This document shows, in pieces, positions 9,048-17,534 of a DNA stretch of 64,000 nt. Position 1 is the first letter of the stretch. Each line of letters starts with the position of its first letter. This stretch comes from Candidatus Methylopumilus sp. (lineage in GTDB: Bacteria; Pseudomonadota; Gammaproteobacteria; Burkholderiales; Methylophilaceae). The stretch is taken from positions 247,092 to 311,091 of the forward strand of contig JAHEEA010000001.1 of the NCBI GenBank assembly GCA_024640945.1. The letters are read 5' to 3'. Position numbers and translations under genes: made by a program. The notes beneath the pieces were generated by a model. The model ran no database searches. It was not told the DNA's origin and worked only from the letters and a program-made list of their open reading frames with translations.

Positions 9048-10511
9048 ATGAATCAAGATTTAATCAACACTGTTAAATTATTCACTGAGTCAGATAAATG
9101 GGTGCTTGTCATCGGTGACTTAATGCTAGATCGCTATTTAATTGGCGATGTCCAGAGAATTTCCCCTGAAGCGCCTGTGCCAGTAGTATTACTTAAAGAG
9201 CAAAATGACCGAGCTGGTGGTGCTGCCAATGTTGCGGCAAATTTAGCAAACTTAGGTATCACGACACGTATTGCAGGTTGCGTTGGTGAGGATGCAGAAG
9301 CAACTACTTTACTGGCCCTGATCAATCACCTAGGCATTAAATCTGAAGCAGTAATTCAATCCTCAGAGCGTCCAACCATCGCAAAAACACGCGTAATGAG
9401 CTCGCATCAGCAAATTGTACGCATCGACCAAGAAAGCCAAACTGCTTTGAGCGATGCTGAGAACAGTGAATTGCATATCTTGATTACACGGGCAATTCAC
9501 GATCAACCCGCTATTGTCATTCTCTCCGACTACGCTAAAGGTGTACTGAGCGAATCGACATGTAGATTCATTATCGAGACCTGCCATCAAGCTAATATTC
9601 CTGTACTTGTTGACCCTAAAGGTCTCGACTACAGCAAGTACAAAGGTGCAACAGCACTTACTCCAAATAAAAAAGAAACCGCAGATGCTTGTGGGGTCAG
9701 CATGAATGACAACCAAGCATTGTTAGCTGCTGCCAAACAATTAAACAAATCATTGAGCCTAGATTTCTTAGCCGTTACTCGAGGAGAGGAAGGCATTACC
9801 TTGCTCGAGCAAGATGGTAATCATCATATTGCAGCAACAGCAAAACAAGTATTTGATGTTTCAGGTGCTGGTGATACAGTCATTGCGACTTTAGCTGCAG
9901 GTCTCATTCACGGCTTATCAGCACAAGAAGCGCTTTCTTTAGCAAACACTGCAGCAGGAATAGTGGTAGGCAAGGTCGGCACGGTTCCAATTCAATTAGA
10001 TGAATTGCTGCATGAACTTACTTCAAAAAATGCGAGTAACCAAGCAGACAAAATTTGCGATTTAGCGAGCCTAAAAAATAAAGTTAAAACTTGGCGAGCT
10101 AACAAGCAGAAGATTGTATTTACAAATGGTTGCTTCGATTTATTACATGCGGGTCACGTCACTTATTTAGAAGCTGCAAAAAAAACAGGCGACAAACTCA
10201 TCCTTGGCCTCAACACAGATCGCTCAGTCAACGCATTAAAAGGGCCAGCCAGACCAGTAATTCATGAAAATGACAGGGCGCGTGTTTTAGCTGCACTTGA
10301 AGCAGTCGATGCGGTCATTTTATTTGATGAAGACACCCCTTTGAATTTAATTGACGCCATCAAACCTGATGTCATTGTAAAAGGCGACGACTATACTGAA
10401 GAGCAAGTGGTCGGCGGTAAAGAAGTAAAATCATGGGGGGGTAGCGTTAAACTCATCCCTCTAGTTCAAGGTAGAAGCACCAGCGGCATTTTGGAAAAAA
10501 TCTCGCGTTAA
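9048..10511 (+). CDS. hldE: Bifunctional heptose-7-phosphate kinase / heptose-1-phosphate adenylyltransferase
   Basis: The 487 residues form a fusion as in E. coli HldE. A ribokinase-type kinase domain (about 1-325) carries RAGGAANVAANLA and the catalytic DVSGAGDTVIATLA. A nucleotidyltransferase domain (about 350-487) carries FTNGCFDLLHAGHVTYL. Together they convert heptose 7-phosphate to the 1,7-bisphosphate and then activate heptose 1-phosphate to ADP-heptose. Many betaproteobacteria encode the two domains as separate rfaE1/rfaE2 genes, so the fused form is a small point of note. Confidence 0.95.
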   Translation: MNQDLINTVKLFTESDKWVLVIGDLMLDRYLIGDVQRISPEAPVPVVLLKEQNDRAGGAANVAANLANLGITTRIAGCVGEDAEATTLLALINHLGIKSEAVIQSSERPTIAKTRVMSSHQQIVRIDQESQTALSDAENSELHILITRAIHDQPAIVILSDYAKGVLSESTCRFIIETCHQANIPVLVDPKGLDYSKYKGATALTPNKKETADACGVSMNDNQALLAAAKQLNKSLSLDFLAVTRGEEGITLLEQDGNHHIAATAKQVFDVSGAGDTVIATLAAGLIHGLSAQEALSLANTAAGIVVGKVGTVPIQLDELLHELTSKNASNQADKICDLASLKNKVKTWRANKQKIVFTNGCFDLLHAGHVTYLEAAKKTGDKLILGLNTDRSVNALKGPARPVIHENDRARVLAALEAVDAVILFDEDTPLNLIDAIKPDVIVKGDDYTEEQVVGGKEVKSWGGSVKLIPLVQGRSTSGILEKISR

Positions 10512-10527
10512 TCTCAACGCTCTTATC

Positions 10528-11574
10528 ATGACTAGCCGTACCAGACATACTATAAATAGCCCAGAAAAAATTTTAGTCCTCGGACCATCTTGGGTCGGCG
10601 ACATGGTGCTGGCGCAAAGCTTGTTCAAATCACTCAAACAATCAAAACCGAATTGCGAAATTCATGTTGCGGCACCAGCTTGGACGCTACCATTGCTTGA
10701 GCGTATGCCAGAAGTTAGCTTGGGAATTGCACTCCCTTTTAAACATGGGCAACTCGCTTTTTGGGAGCGCGTAAAATTTGGTAGAAAATTACGTCAACAC
10801 GCATACCAACAAGCAATCATTCTAACCAATTCATATAAATCAGCGATTCTTCCATTTTTCGCCAACATTCCCCAACGCACTAGTTTTCTTGGTGAAATGC
10901 GTTATGGCTTAATTAATGATATTCGTAAATTGGATAAAAAGACGCTCCCAAGAACAGTTGATAGATTTGTAAGCTTGGGTTTAGACGTCAATTCACCACC
11001 TGCCAAAAATATTATTAATCCTAGCCTGACTGTTAATCATGAAAATGCAATCAAGGCACTCCATCAATTAGGATTAAGTCAGCCTAAAAATAAAATCTTA
11101 GGCTTATGCCCAGGTGCAGAATACGGTGAAGCAAAACGTTGGCCATCTGAATATTATGCAGAAGCTGCTAATACAGCATTGAATAAAGGCTGGGATGTAT
11201 GGCTATTTGGCTCAGAAAAAGACATCCCAGTTACCCAAACGATTAATCAAATCACTAACAATAGATGCCTAGATTTAGGCGGAAAAACTAAGCTAGGTGA
11301 AGCAATTGATTTAATGTCGCTGTGCAATACAGTGATTAGCAACGACTCTGGTCTCATGCATGTCGCGGCAGCCCTAGGCAAAAAATTAATTGCGATTTAT
11401 GGCTCTTCAGATCCGCACCATACTCCACCTATGAGTAGCAAAGCATTAGTTGAATATTTAGGCCTTGAATGCAGCCCCTGCTTTGAGAGAACTTGCCCAC
11501 TGGGACATTTGAATTGCCTAAAAAGCATTCATCCAGAAACCGTGATTGCTGGTATGAACCTCACCAAAGGATAA
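10528..11574 (+). CDS. waaF: ADP-heptose:LPS heptosyltransferase II
   Basis: This 348-residue GT9-family protein begins ILVLGPSWVGDMVLAQSL, as WaaF does, and carries the donor-site segment SNDSGLMHVAAALGKKLIAIYGSSDP followed by CSPCFERTCPLGHLNC, a Cys-rich tail typical of heptosyltransferase II. It adds the second heptose of the LPS inner core at the cytoplasmic face. The partner WaaC is encoded separately at 31173..32132. galE starts 4 bases after its stop. Confidence 0.9.
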   Translation: MTSRTRHTINSPEKILVLGPSWVGDMVLAQSLFKSLKQSKPNCEIHVAAPAWTLPLLERMPEVSLGIALPFKHGQLAFWERVKFGRKLRQHAYQQAIILTNSYKSAILPFFANIPQRTSFLGEMRYGLINDIRKLDKKTLPRTVDRFVSLGLDVNSPPAKNIINPSLTVNHENAIKALHQLGLSQPKNKILGLCPGAEYGEAKRWPSEYYAEAANTALNKGWDVWLFGSEKDIPVTQTINQITNNRCLDLGGKTKLGEAIDLMSLCNTVISNDSGLMHVAAALGKKLIAIYGSSDPHHTPPMSSKALVEYLGLECSPCFERTCPLGHLNCLKSIHPETVIAGMNLTKG

Positions 11575-11578
11575 TTTC

Positions 11579-12607
11579 ATGACGGACTCTAAACAAATTT
11601 TGGTGACGGGCGGTGCAGGCTACATAGGCTCACACACTTGTGTAGCCTTATTAGAAGTTGGTTACCAGGTAGTGATTTACGACAACCTGAGTAATAGCCA
11701 TGAAGAAGTAATTCATCGCATCAAAAAAATCACAGGCAAAAACCTTACTTTTGTTAAAGGCGACATCCGTGACAAGGATGCGCTTAAAGAATGCCTGGCC
11801 AATTACCCTTGTGATGCAGTCATCCACTTTGCAGGCCTGAAAGCAGTCGGAGAATCTGTTGAACAGCCCCTCAAATATTTTGATAACAACCTTGTGGGCA
11901 GCCTAAGGTTATTGGAAGCTATGCAAGAGAGCAATATCAAAACGATTGTATTTAGTTCCTCTGCTACTGTTTACGGCAACCCAGTTTATTTGCCTTTTGA
12001 TGAAAAACACCCCCTTGCACCAACTAATCCATACGGACAAACAAAACTTTACATTGAAGAAATCTTGAAGGATATTTTTAAGTCAGCATCAGACTGGCAA
12101 ATTTGTATTCTTCGCTATTTCAACCCGGTCGGAGCACACGAAAGTGGACTCATTGGCGAAGACCCTCAGGGCGTCCCTAATAACCTCATGCCCTTCATTG
12201 CGCAAGTCGCTGTTGGTAAAAGAGATACCCTAAATATTTGGGGAAGAGACTATGACACTATCGATGGTACAGGTGTGCGTGACTATATTCATGTAACCGA
12301 CTTAGCAGAGGGCCATATAAGAGCGCTTGAGTATCTCAAAGACTCAAGCAAGCTTTTAGTAGCGAATCTAGGCACAGGAAAAGGAAGCAGTGTATTACAA
12401 GTTTTAAATGCCTTTGAGCAAGCCGTTAAAACAACAATCCCTCATGCTTTTAAAAATAGACGTCCAGGCGATGTAGCTGAAGCTTATGCAAACACATTCA
12501 TTGCAAATAGTTTGTTAAAATGGAAAGCAAAGAAAGATCTGAATAGTATGTGCCGAGACCACTGGCACTGGCAACAAAAAAACCCTAATGGATACAACCC
12601 CAAGTAG
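11579..12607 (+). CDS. galE: UDP-glucose 4-epimerase
   Basis: This 342-residue extended SDR has the NAD motif TGGAGYIGSHTCVALLE, the GalE-typical VIYDNLSNS, catalytic S-S-A-T-VYG with the Y-x3-K motif NPYGQTKLYIEE, and NRRPGDVAEAYAN near the C-terminus. It interconverts UDP-glucose and UDP-galactose. Placed between waaF and a ligase-like protein, it most likely supplies UDP-galactose for LPS core or O-chain rather than for galactose catabolism; that role is an inference from context. Confidence 0.92.
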   Translation: MTDSKQILVTGGAGYIGSHTCVALLEVGYQVVIYDNLSNSHEEVIHRIKKITGKNLTFVKGDIRDKDALKECLANYPCDAVIHFAGLKAVGESVEQPLKYFDNNLVGSLRLLEAMQESNIKTIVFSSSATVYGNPVYLPFDEKHPLAPTNPYGQTKLYIEEILKDIFKSASDWQICILRYFNPVGAHESGLIGEDPQGVPNNLMPFIAQVAVGKRDTLNIWGRDYDTIDGTGVRDYIHVTDLAEGHIRALEYLKDSSKLLVANLGTGKGSSVLQVLNAFEQAVKTTIPHAFKNRRPGDVAEAYANTFIANSLLKWKAKKDLNSMCRDHWHWQQKNPNGYNPK

Positions 12608-12620
12608 ATTGAATTAAATA

Positions 12621-13814
12621 ATGCTAAAAATGCCCAGAATACGCCTGTTATTGGAGCGAAACTTTACAACTGAAAAGTTTCTACTAGCCTCCATTCTATC
12701 TTTCATACTCAGCTATTACATTGCATGGGGATGGCAAGAACAGTTCATATATGTTCTTTTCCCTATCGCCTTTGCCCTAAACATCAGAAAACAAGAAAGA
12801 ACTCTTCCTTCGTTCACAGTAAATCTAGTATTAATTGTTTTTCTAACATTGTTAATATCCACCTCCTCTCTCTGGTCGGTCAATTCAGGTAAATATCTTT
12901 GGACATCAATTAGATACGGGGCAGCAATACTTTTTAGTCTAATTTGCTTTTACTGGTATTTTGGAAAACTTGATTTCGAAAAGAAGCTTAAAACCCTCCT
13001 CATAGCAATCGTTATATCCAGCACGCTAGTGGTCATCTTATCTTTCATTTTCAACCCCTTTGTTCCAGGAGTTGATCGACTAACACATTTTTCTTTTACC
13101 GGAATTACAAAAAATCCTAATAACTCAGGACTCTATGTTGGCGTTTCCAGCTTATTTGCAATTTACTTTTTAAGAAAAACCGAAAACCTGAAAATTTTTT
13201 CTGCACTATTAGCAATCCTCGCCTTGCATTTTATTTTTCTGATATTGACTAAAAGTAGAGGCGCCATCAGCTTCTTTGTCATTTGCTACGTTGTGCAGCT
13301 TGTTTTAACAAGAGCCACTTCAATTAAACGAGAGTTAGTAATCAACGTACCAATCTTAGTCAGCGCAATGATTTTTTATGTTTTATTTAGTTCAGATATC
13401 GAGAATAGAATTCACGATCCCTACTACCGCTTAGAACTACTTTCTCATGGCTGGGACATTATTAAAAATAACTTCTGGTTTGGGGACGGGCTCAATTACG
13501 ACTTTAGACTCCAAGTAACTGATGGCCATATTTTTTCTAAAGTGCACAACTCATTTATTCAAACTTTCCAGAACTCAGGAATCTTTGCATTTTCAATGCT
13601 GATTTTACTGACGTCTAGGCTCGTGATTGCTGGACTGAAACATAAAAGTGACTTAACCAAGCTAGTAGCTTTATGGCTAATGTTTGGCGCCATGTATATG
13701 GTAGTAGACGGAGGAGTTATAGTCATCCGCCCAAGCAAATTATGGTTCAACTATTGGATTCCAGCTTTTATATTACTATCTATTGAATTTTATGAAAAAC
13801 CTAAAAAAAAATAG
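12621..13814 (+). CDS. O-antigen ligase/polymerase (Wzy/WaaL family) membrane protein
   Basis: This 397-residue protein has about ten or more hydrophobic helices. The conserved family features are TKSRGAISFFV in the middle and, in the large periplasmic loop, VHNSFIQTFQNSGI, the H-N-x-x-x-x motif of the Wzy_C/O-antigen ligase superfamily. It probably joins O-chain or core sugar to lipid A-core (WaaL) or polymerises oligosaccharide units (Wzy); sequence alone does not separate these. It is AT-rich compared with galE. Its 3' end overlaps the next gene. Confidence 0.75.
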   Translation: MLKMPRIRLLLERNFTTEKFLLASILSFILSYYIAWGWQEQFIYVLFPIAFALNIRKQERTLPSFTVNLVLIVFLTLLISTSSLWSVNSGKYLWTSIRYGAAILFSLICFYWYFGKLDFEKKLKTLLIAIVISSTLVVILSFIFNPFVPGVDRLTHFSFTGITKNPNNSGLYVGVSSLFAIYFLRKTENLKIFSALLAILALHFIFLILTKSRGAISFFVICYVVQLVLTRATSIKRELVINVPILVSAMIFYVLFSSDIENRIHDPYYRLELLSHGWDIIKNNFWFGDGLNYDFRLQVTDGHIFSKVHNSFIQTFQNSGIFAFSMLILLTSRLVIAGLKHKSDLTKLVALWLMFGAMYMVVDGGVIVIRPSKLWFNYWIPAFILLSIEFYEKPKKK

Positions 13815-15006
13815 TTGGGAATACATTCTCTATTTTCGCTGGCAGCAGCGAAGAAACTTATTTGATAGCATCATTTTCCTTACCTCACATTTTCTGGCCA
13901 GCATCATTGCCGTACTAGCTGTTCGGCTAAGAAAAACAATCCCCCAAACAGAAAAAACTGAAATTCTTTTTCTTTACCGGGAAAAAGACTCTTTTTTAGT
14001 TACGGAGCTTCCAAAACTAATGAACCCCTATAAAGTTCAATCAGCGCTACATCCAAATCTCAAAACTATTCTCCGTGAGCGCCTCTTAGCCCCCCCCCAA
14101 AAAAAACAATTTTCAATATTCTATATATATGATTGCTATGCGGCTTTCTTAATCAAAATGTACAACCCCAAAGTAATTGTCACCGAACGCAACGGCTCGA
14201 TTCTCTCACCCTTTCTGAAAAAACAGTGTGCGAAAAATAACATCCCCATCGTTCACTTTGCATTCTCGTTAACAACAGATAACTATCGAAATTACTCGAT
14301 GATTGATTATGACTATTATTTTCTATACGGAAGAAGCTCTTTTGATAAAATATCAAATAGGGAACACAAGCTAGGAAACTGCCAAGCAATTATCACCGGC
14401 TCTTGGCAGATACAAAAAAGAATTCACAGCCACCTAAATTCTGTAGCGCCGGGTGAGATTAATGAAAACTGCCTAATACTGGTAGGCAGTGGTCCAAATT
14501 ATGAAAAGCTGGAATCAACCAAAAATTTCTATAAATTACTCATTGATTTTACAAATAAAAATGATAGTTATAACCTTATATTTAAGCCGCATCCAAGAAG
14601 TGATTTACAACTCTGGGCAAATTTAACGAAGAATCTACCTGAAAACAAATTTTCTATCGCTAACTATCTTAATCTTGATCTTAAAAACGCAAAACTTGGA
14701 TTTTGTGGTTATACCAATGCAATATTAGATTTAGCAAAAATTGGCATCATCCCAATTTTAATGGCCGACGAAAAAGTTCCTGATTTGTTTGACTATGAGT
14801 TATTTTTTGGGAAATTTGCTTCGAATAGCAACGAGCTAGAAGAAAAAATAAACACAACTCTTGACAACTATCGCCTCTATGACGATCAGAGAAGAAAATT
14901 TATTGAATACCACTTGTCAAATGTGAACAACTCGGAAAAAGAGATAAAAAACAACTTAACTAAACTTCTAAAGGGAAAGTCGCCGCAAGGTTTGAACTTG
15001 AACTAG
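13792..15006 (+). CDS. Putative surface-carbohydrate glycosyl/polyol-phosphate transferase (GT-B-like)
   Basis: The 404-residue protein has a hydrophobic segment near 25-50. The C-terminal half carries NLIFKPHPRSD and a later FCGYTNAILDLAKIGIIPILM. This K-P-H-P plus [ST]-[NS]-x-x-x-[DE] pattern is seen in capsule, teichoic and polysialic acid-type transferases. The middle segment IVTERNGSILSPFLKKQC is like the 'surface carbohydrate biosynthesis' proteins. The acceptor and donor cannot be told. I prefer ATG 13792; a TTG at 13783 is in frame. It overlaps the ligase gene by 23 bases, implying translational coupling. It is AT-rich, like the decayed genes that follow, which suggests a horizontally acquired block. 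Confidence 0.55.
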   Translation: MKNLKKNSWEYILYFRWQQRRNLFDSIIFLTSHFLASIIAVLAVRLRKTIPQTEKTEILFLYREKDSFLVTELPKLMNPYKVQSALHPNLKTILRERLLAPPQKKQFSIFYIYDCYAAFLIKMYNPKVIVTERNGSILSPFLKKQCAKNNIPIVHFAFSLTTDNYRNYSMIDYDYYFLYGRSSFDKISNREHKLGNCQAIITGSWQIQKRIHSHLNSVAPGEINENCLILVGSGPNYEKLESTKNFYKLLIDFTNKNDSYNLIFKPHPRSDLQLWANLTKNLPENKFSIANYLNLDLKNAKLGFCGYTNAILDLAKIGIIPILMADEKVPDLFDYELFFGKFASNSNELEEKINTTLDNYRLYDDQRRKFIEYHLSNVNNSEKEIKNNLTKLLKGKSPQGLNLN

Positions 15007-15147
15007 CTTAGCCTAAATAAAGCCCTTTCGAAGCCAGAAAAATGAGCATGATCCGATGAAAAAACTGCGTTGAGATTAATTATCAAATCACAATTGACGA
15101 TTGTGTAAACTCTTCTCTTATCATTTTTTATTTATTACTAGCCATCG
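15007..15147. other. AT-rich non-coding stretch before a decayed gene
   Basis: There is no intact reading frame, RNA gene or clear terminator here. Short open fragments appear in more than one frame, as expected at the eroded 5' edge of the pseudogene that follows. The whole stretch 15007..15766 (760 bases) lacks an intact gene. Confidence 0.5.
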
Positions 15148-15705
15148 CTCAGCGAAGGAATAATAGATAGATTTGATGAGTATTTAAAGCTCAATGATCA
15201 TTCACCAAGACGGAATCAATATCACCTATCTAGGTCATATTGATTTCAATAGACCACCTCTTCATAATTAGCTATCAGACTATCTCTAAAAATATTTGAG
15301 GATGAAGAATTCGCTCTAAGAATCGTTCTTTTTATATTTGGGTTTTGCCTGATTTTATCGACAAAGTATTTTTCATATATTTTTTCGATAGAAGACTAGA
15401 TACAAGTTCCATTTTTCTTGCAATCTCATTTGCACTGCTTTAGCACTCTAGATAAACCAATACTCACTCATATTACCCCGATTTCTATCATTCTAGATAG
15501 CATCCAAAAAAACAGCCATTGCCTTTGCGACAGGATGACTGATAGTTCTTTAGCGGCTAAAAAAATCTCTACTTTTATTGCCGATCCCAAAAAACATTAT
15601 TTAGAACTTTGCCATAAAGAAGAGTTTAAAGACATTTCAATTTTCAATAAAAATGCAATTCCTTTGGGAGTATTTAATGATTATATTATTTGGAAAATAA
15701 ACTAA
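15148..15705 (+). pseudogene. Decayed surface-polysaccharide gene with several frameshifts
   Basis: Protein-like segments follow one another in changing frames. They are: 15148..15240 (EGIIDRFDEYLK... ending RRNQYHLSRSY), 15194..15268 (DGINITYLGHIDFNRPPLHN), about 15268..15317 (KIFEDEEFAL), 15318..15440 (SFYIWVLPDFIDKVFF... RRLDTSSIFLAISFALL), and 15418..15705 (LDKPILTHITPISIIL... VFNDYIIWKIN). Read in order they look like one protein of roughly 180 residues or more that has suffered at least three or four indels. The last piece is open for 95 codons from a TTG but is only a C-terminal remnant. I do not recognise the family; the TSSIFLAISFALL stretch is vaguely like motifs of sialyltransferase/DUF115-type proteins, which is a guess. 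Confidence 0.6.
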
Positions 15706-15766
15706 AAAGTGTAAGTAATGATAGATGTTATAATCTTCTGAAATTTGAACATTAGCGAAAATATCA

Positions 15767-16518
15767 ATGATTAAAGTACATCTTTTTTGGGCTTATGGTC
15801 AATTAAGCAAACTCGAAATACTTTCTCTAAAAAGTTTTGCGAAAAATAACTTCAATGTTCACCTTTGGAGTTATGACAAAATTAAGAATGCACCAACTGA
15901 CTGCACTTTAAGAGATGCTAGAGAGATATTGCCAGAAAATTATGTATTTATTAATCAAAAAAATCTTATGCAAGTTTCGCCGATTTATTTAGATACGCTC
16001 TTCTCAACAAAGAGGGCAGCCTATATTCAGATATAGATGTAATATGCCTAAAATGTGCTAATGATCTTCCATCTAACCAATTCTTAGTTAGCGAGCATGC
16101 AGGCACAAAGAAAACTCTAAAAAACTTTTTTATAAATTTATTTAGAATAAAATCAAGAATTAACAACAACGTGATATACAACCCTAGGCCAGAAGCGGGA
16201 AATATAATTGACCTCGCATTTAATTACAGCATAAATTTTCCAAAGAAAGAGATTAAATGGTCTGAAATCGGCCCTAAACTTTTGTCTGCAATCGCAGAGA
16301 TTTACCCAACACACAACTTCGCTATACAACGTCCAGAATTCGCCAATCCTATTAGTCAGCACAGGTGCCCCGAGTTACTGTTAAAGGATACAAAGCTACC
16401 GTCATCTACATTTTTTCTTCACTGCTATAACGAGAAATGGCGAAGAGCGAATATTGATAAGAATGCACCTTACCCAAAGGGAAGTTTACTTTACCAGCTT
16501 GAAGAAAAATACAAATAA
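15767..16518 (+). pseudogene. Frameshifted DXD-motif glycosyltransferase (Gly_transf_sug/Caps_synth-like)
   Basis: From ATG 15767 the frame encodes MIKVHLFWAYGQLSKLEIL... and stops at 16036. From about 15979 the +2-shifted frame continues the same protein: ADLFRYALLNKEGSLYSDID, then VICLKCANDLPSNQ, on through 16171..16518 to LLYQLEEKYK. The [SA]-D-x-x-R-Y-x-x-L-x-x-x-G-[GS]-x-Y-x-D-x-D pattern is the donor-binding DXD signature of capsular/LPS GT32-like transferases. Inserting one base near 15976-15979 restores a roughly 250-residue protein. The protein would lack its catalytic half as it stands. A sequencing error is possible, but the decayed gene just upstream favours real decay. Confidence 0.75.
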
Positions 16519-16550
16519 ACACAGCCTGAAAAGTGGCGTGGATAGGTTAA

Positions 16551-17534
16551 CTACTGATAAAAACGCTTATACCAATCAGCAAACCGTTCTACGCCCTCTT
16601 TTAGAGGAGTCACTGGCTTAAACCCCACCCAAGCCCCTAAAGCGCTTGTGTCGGCATACGTAGCTTTAACATCGCCAGCCTGCATTGGCAAAAACTCTTT
16701 CTCGGCGACTTTGCCAAATGCGTTTTCCATGATCCCTATAAAGTCCATCAGTTTTTCTGGCTGACTATTGCCAATATTAAATATGCGATATGGTCCGGTG
16801 CCACCTTCTTGCGGAGTAGCAGGTTTATCCAGCACGCGTATCACACCTTCAACAATATCATCAATATAGGTAAAGTCACGCATCATATCACCGTGGTTAA
16901 AGACTTTAATTGGCTTGTTATTGACTATTGCATCTGCAAACAAGAACGGCGACATATCTGGGCGGCCCCAAGGGCCATATACCGTAAAGAAGCGCAAGCC
17001 GGTTGTCGGCAAACCGTATAAATGGCTGTAAGTGTGCGCCATCAACTCATTTGTCTTTTTAGTAGCAGCGTACAGACTCACTGGTGTATCCACTGTATCT
17101 TTTTCACTGAATGGCATTTTGATATTGCCACCATAAACACTAGATGAACTAGCGTAGACCAAATGTTTTACGTGATTGTAGCGACAGCCTTCTAGCACGT
17201 TGGTAAAGCCTACCAAATTGCTTTGCACATAAGCGTTAGGATTTTGCAGGGAGTAGCGAACACCAGCTTGTGCTGCGAGGTGAACAACACGATCAAACTG
17301 TTGTTTTTTAAAAAGATTGGCAGTTGCTTCAACATCCGCCAAGTCTAATTGAATGAATTTGAAGTGACTTACCTGAGGATGCCTGGATATTTGATCTAAG
17401 CGCGCTTGTTTAAGGCTGGGGTCGTAATAATCATTCAAGTTATCAACACCGACTACTTCATAGCCACGCGACAACAATTGAAAAGTTACGTAATAGCCAA
17501 TAAAACCTGCTGCTCCTGTTACTAATATCTTCAT
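16551..17534 (-). CDS. UDP-glucuronate 4-epimerase-like NAD-dependent epimerase (CapI/LspL type)
   Basis: This 327-residue extended SDR has the NAD motif TGAAGFIGYYV at its N-terminus, then GVDNLNDYYDPSLKQARL, a signature of the CapI/LspL/LpsL group that interconverts UDP-glucuronate and UDP-galacturonate. Catalytic SSSSVYGG and Y-A-A-T-K are present, as are RFFTVYGPWGRPDM and the C-terminal QAGDVKATYAD. It overlaps the upstream GT39 gene by 4 bases (ATGA type), so it is co-translated with an envelope glycosyltransferase set. This makes UDP-galacturonate a plausible product; substrate assignment is inference. Confidence 0.85.
   Translation of the reverse strand: MKILVTGAAGFIGYYVTFQLLSRGYEVVGVDNLNDYYDPSLKQARLDQISRHPQVSHFKFIQLDLADVEATANLFKKQQFDRVVHLAAQAGVRYSLQNPNAYVQSNLVGFTNVLEGCRYNHVKHLVYASSSSVYGGNIKMPFSEKDTVDTPVSLYAATKKTNELMAHTYSHLYGLPTTGLRFFTVYGPWGRPDMSPFLFADAIVNNKPIKVFNHGDMMRDFTYIDDIVEGVIRVLDKPATPQEGGTGPYRIFNIGNSQPEKLMDFIGIMENAFGKVAEKEFLPMQAGDVKATYADTSALGAWVGFKPVTPLKEGVERFADWYKRFYQ

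Noticed and set aside
9363..9716. 117-codon minus-strand frame inside hldE
   Set aside because: Antisense to a well-conserved gene, with no family features, no ribosome site and Cys/Phe-rich shadow composition.
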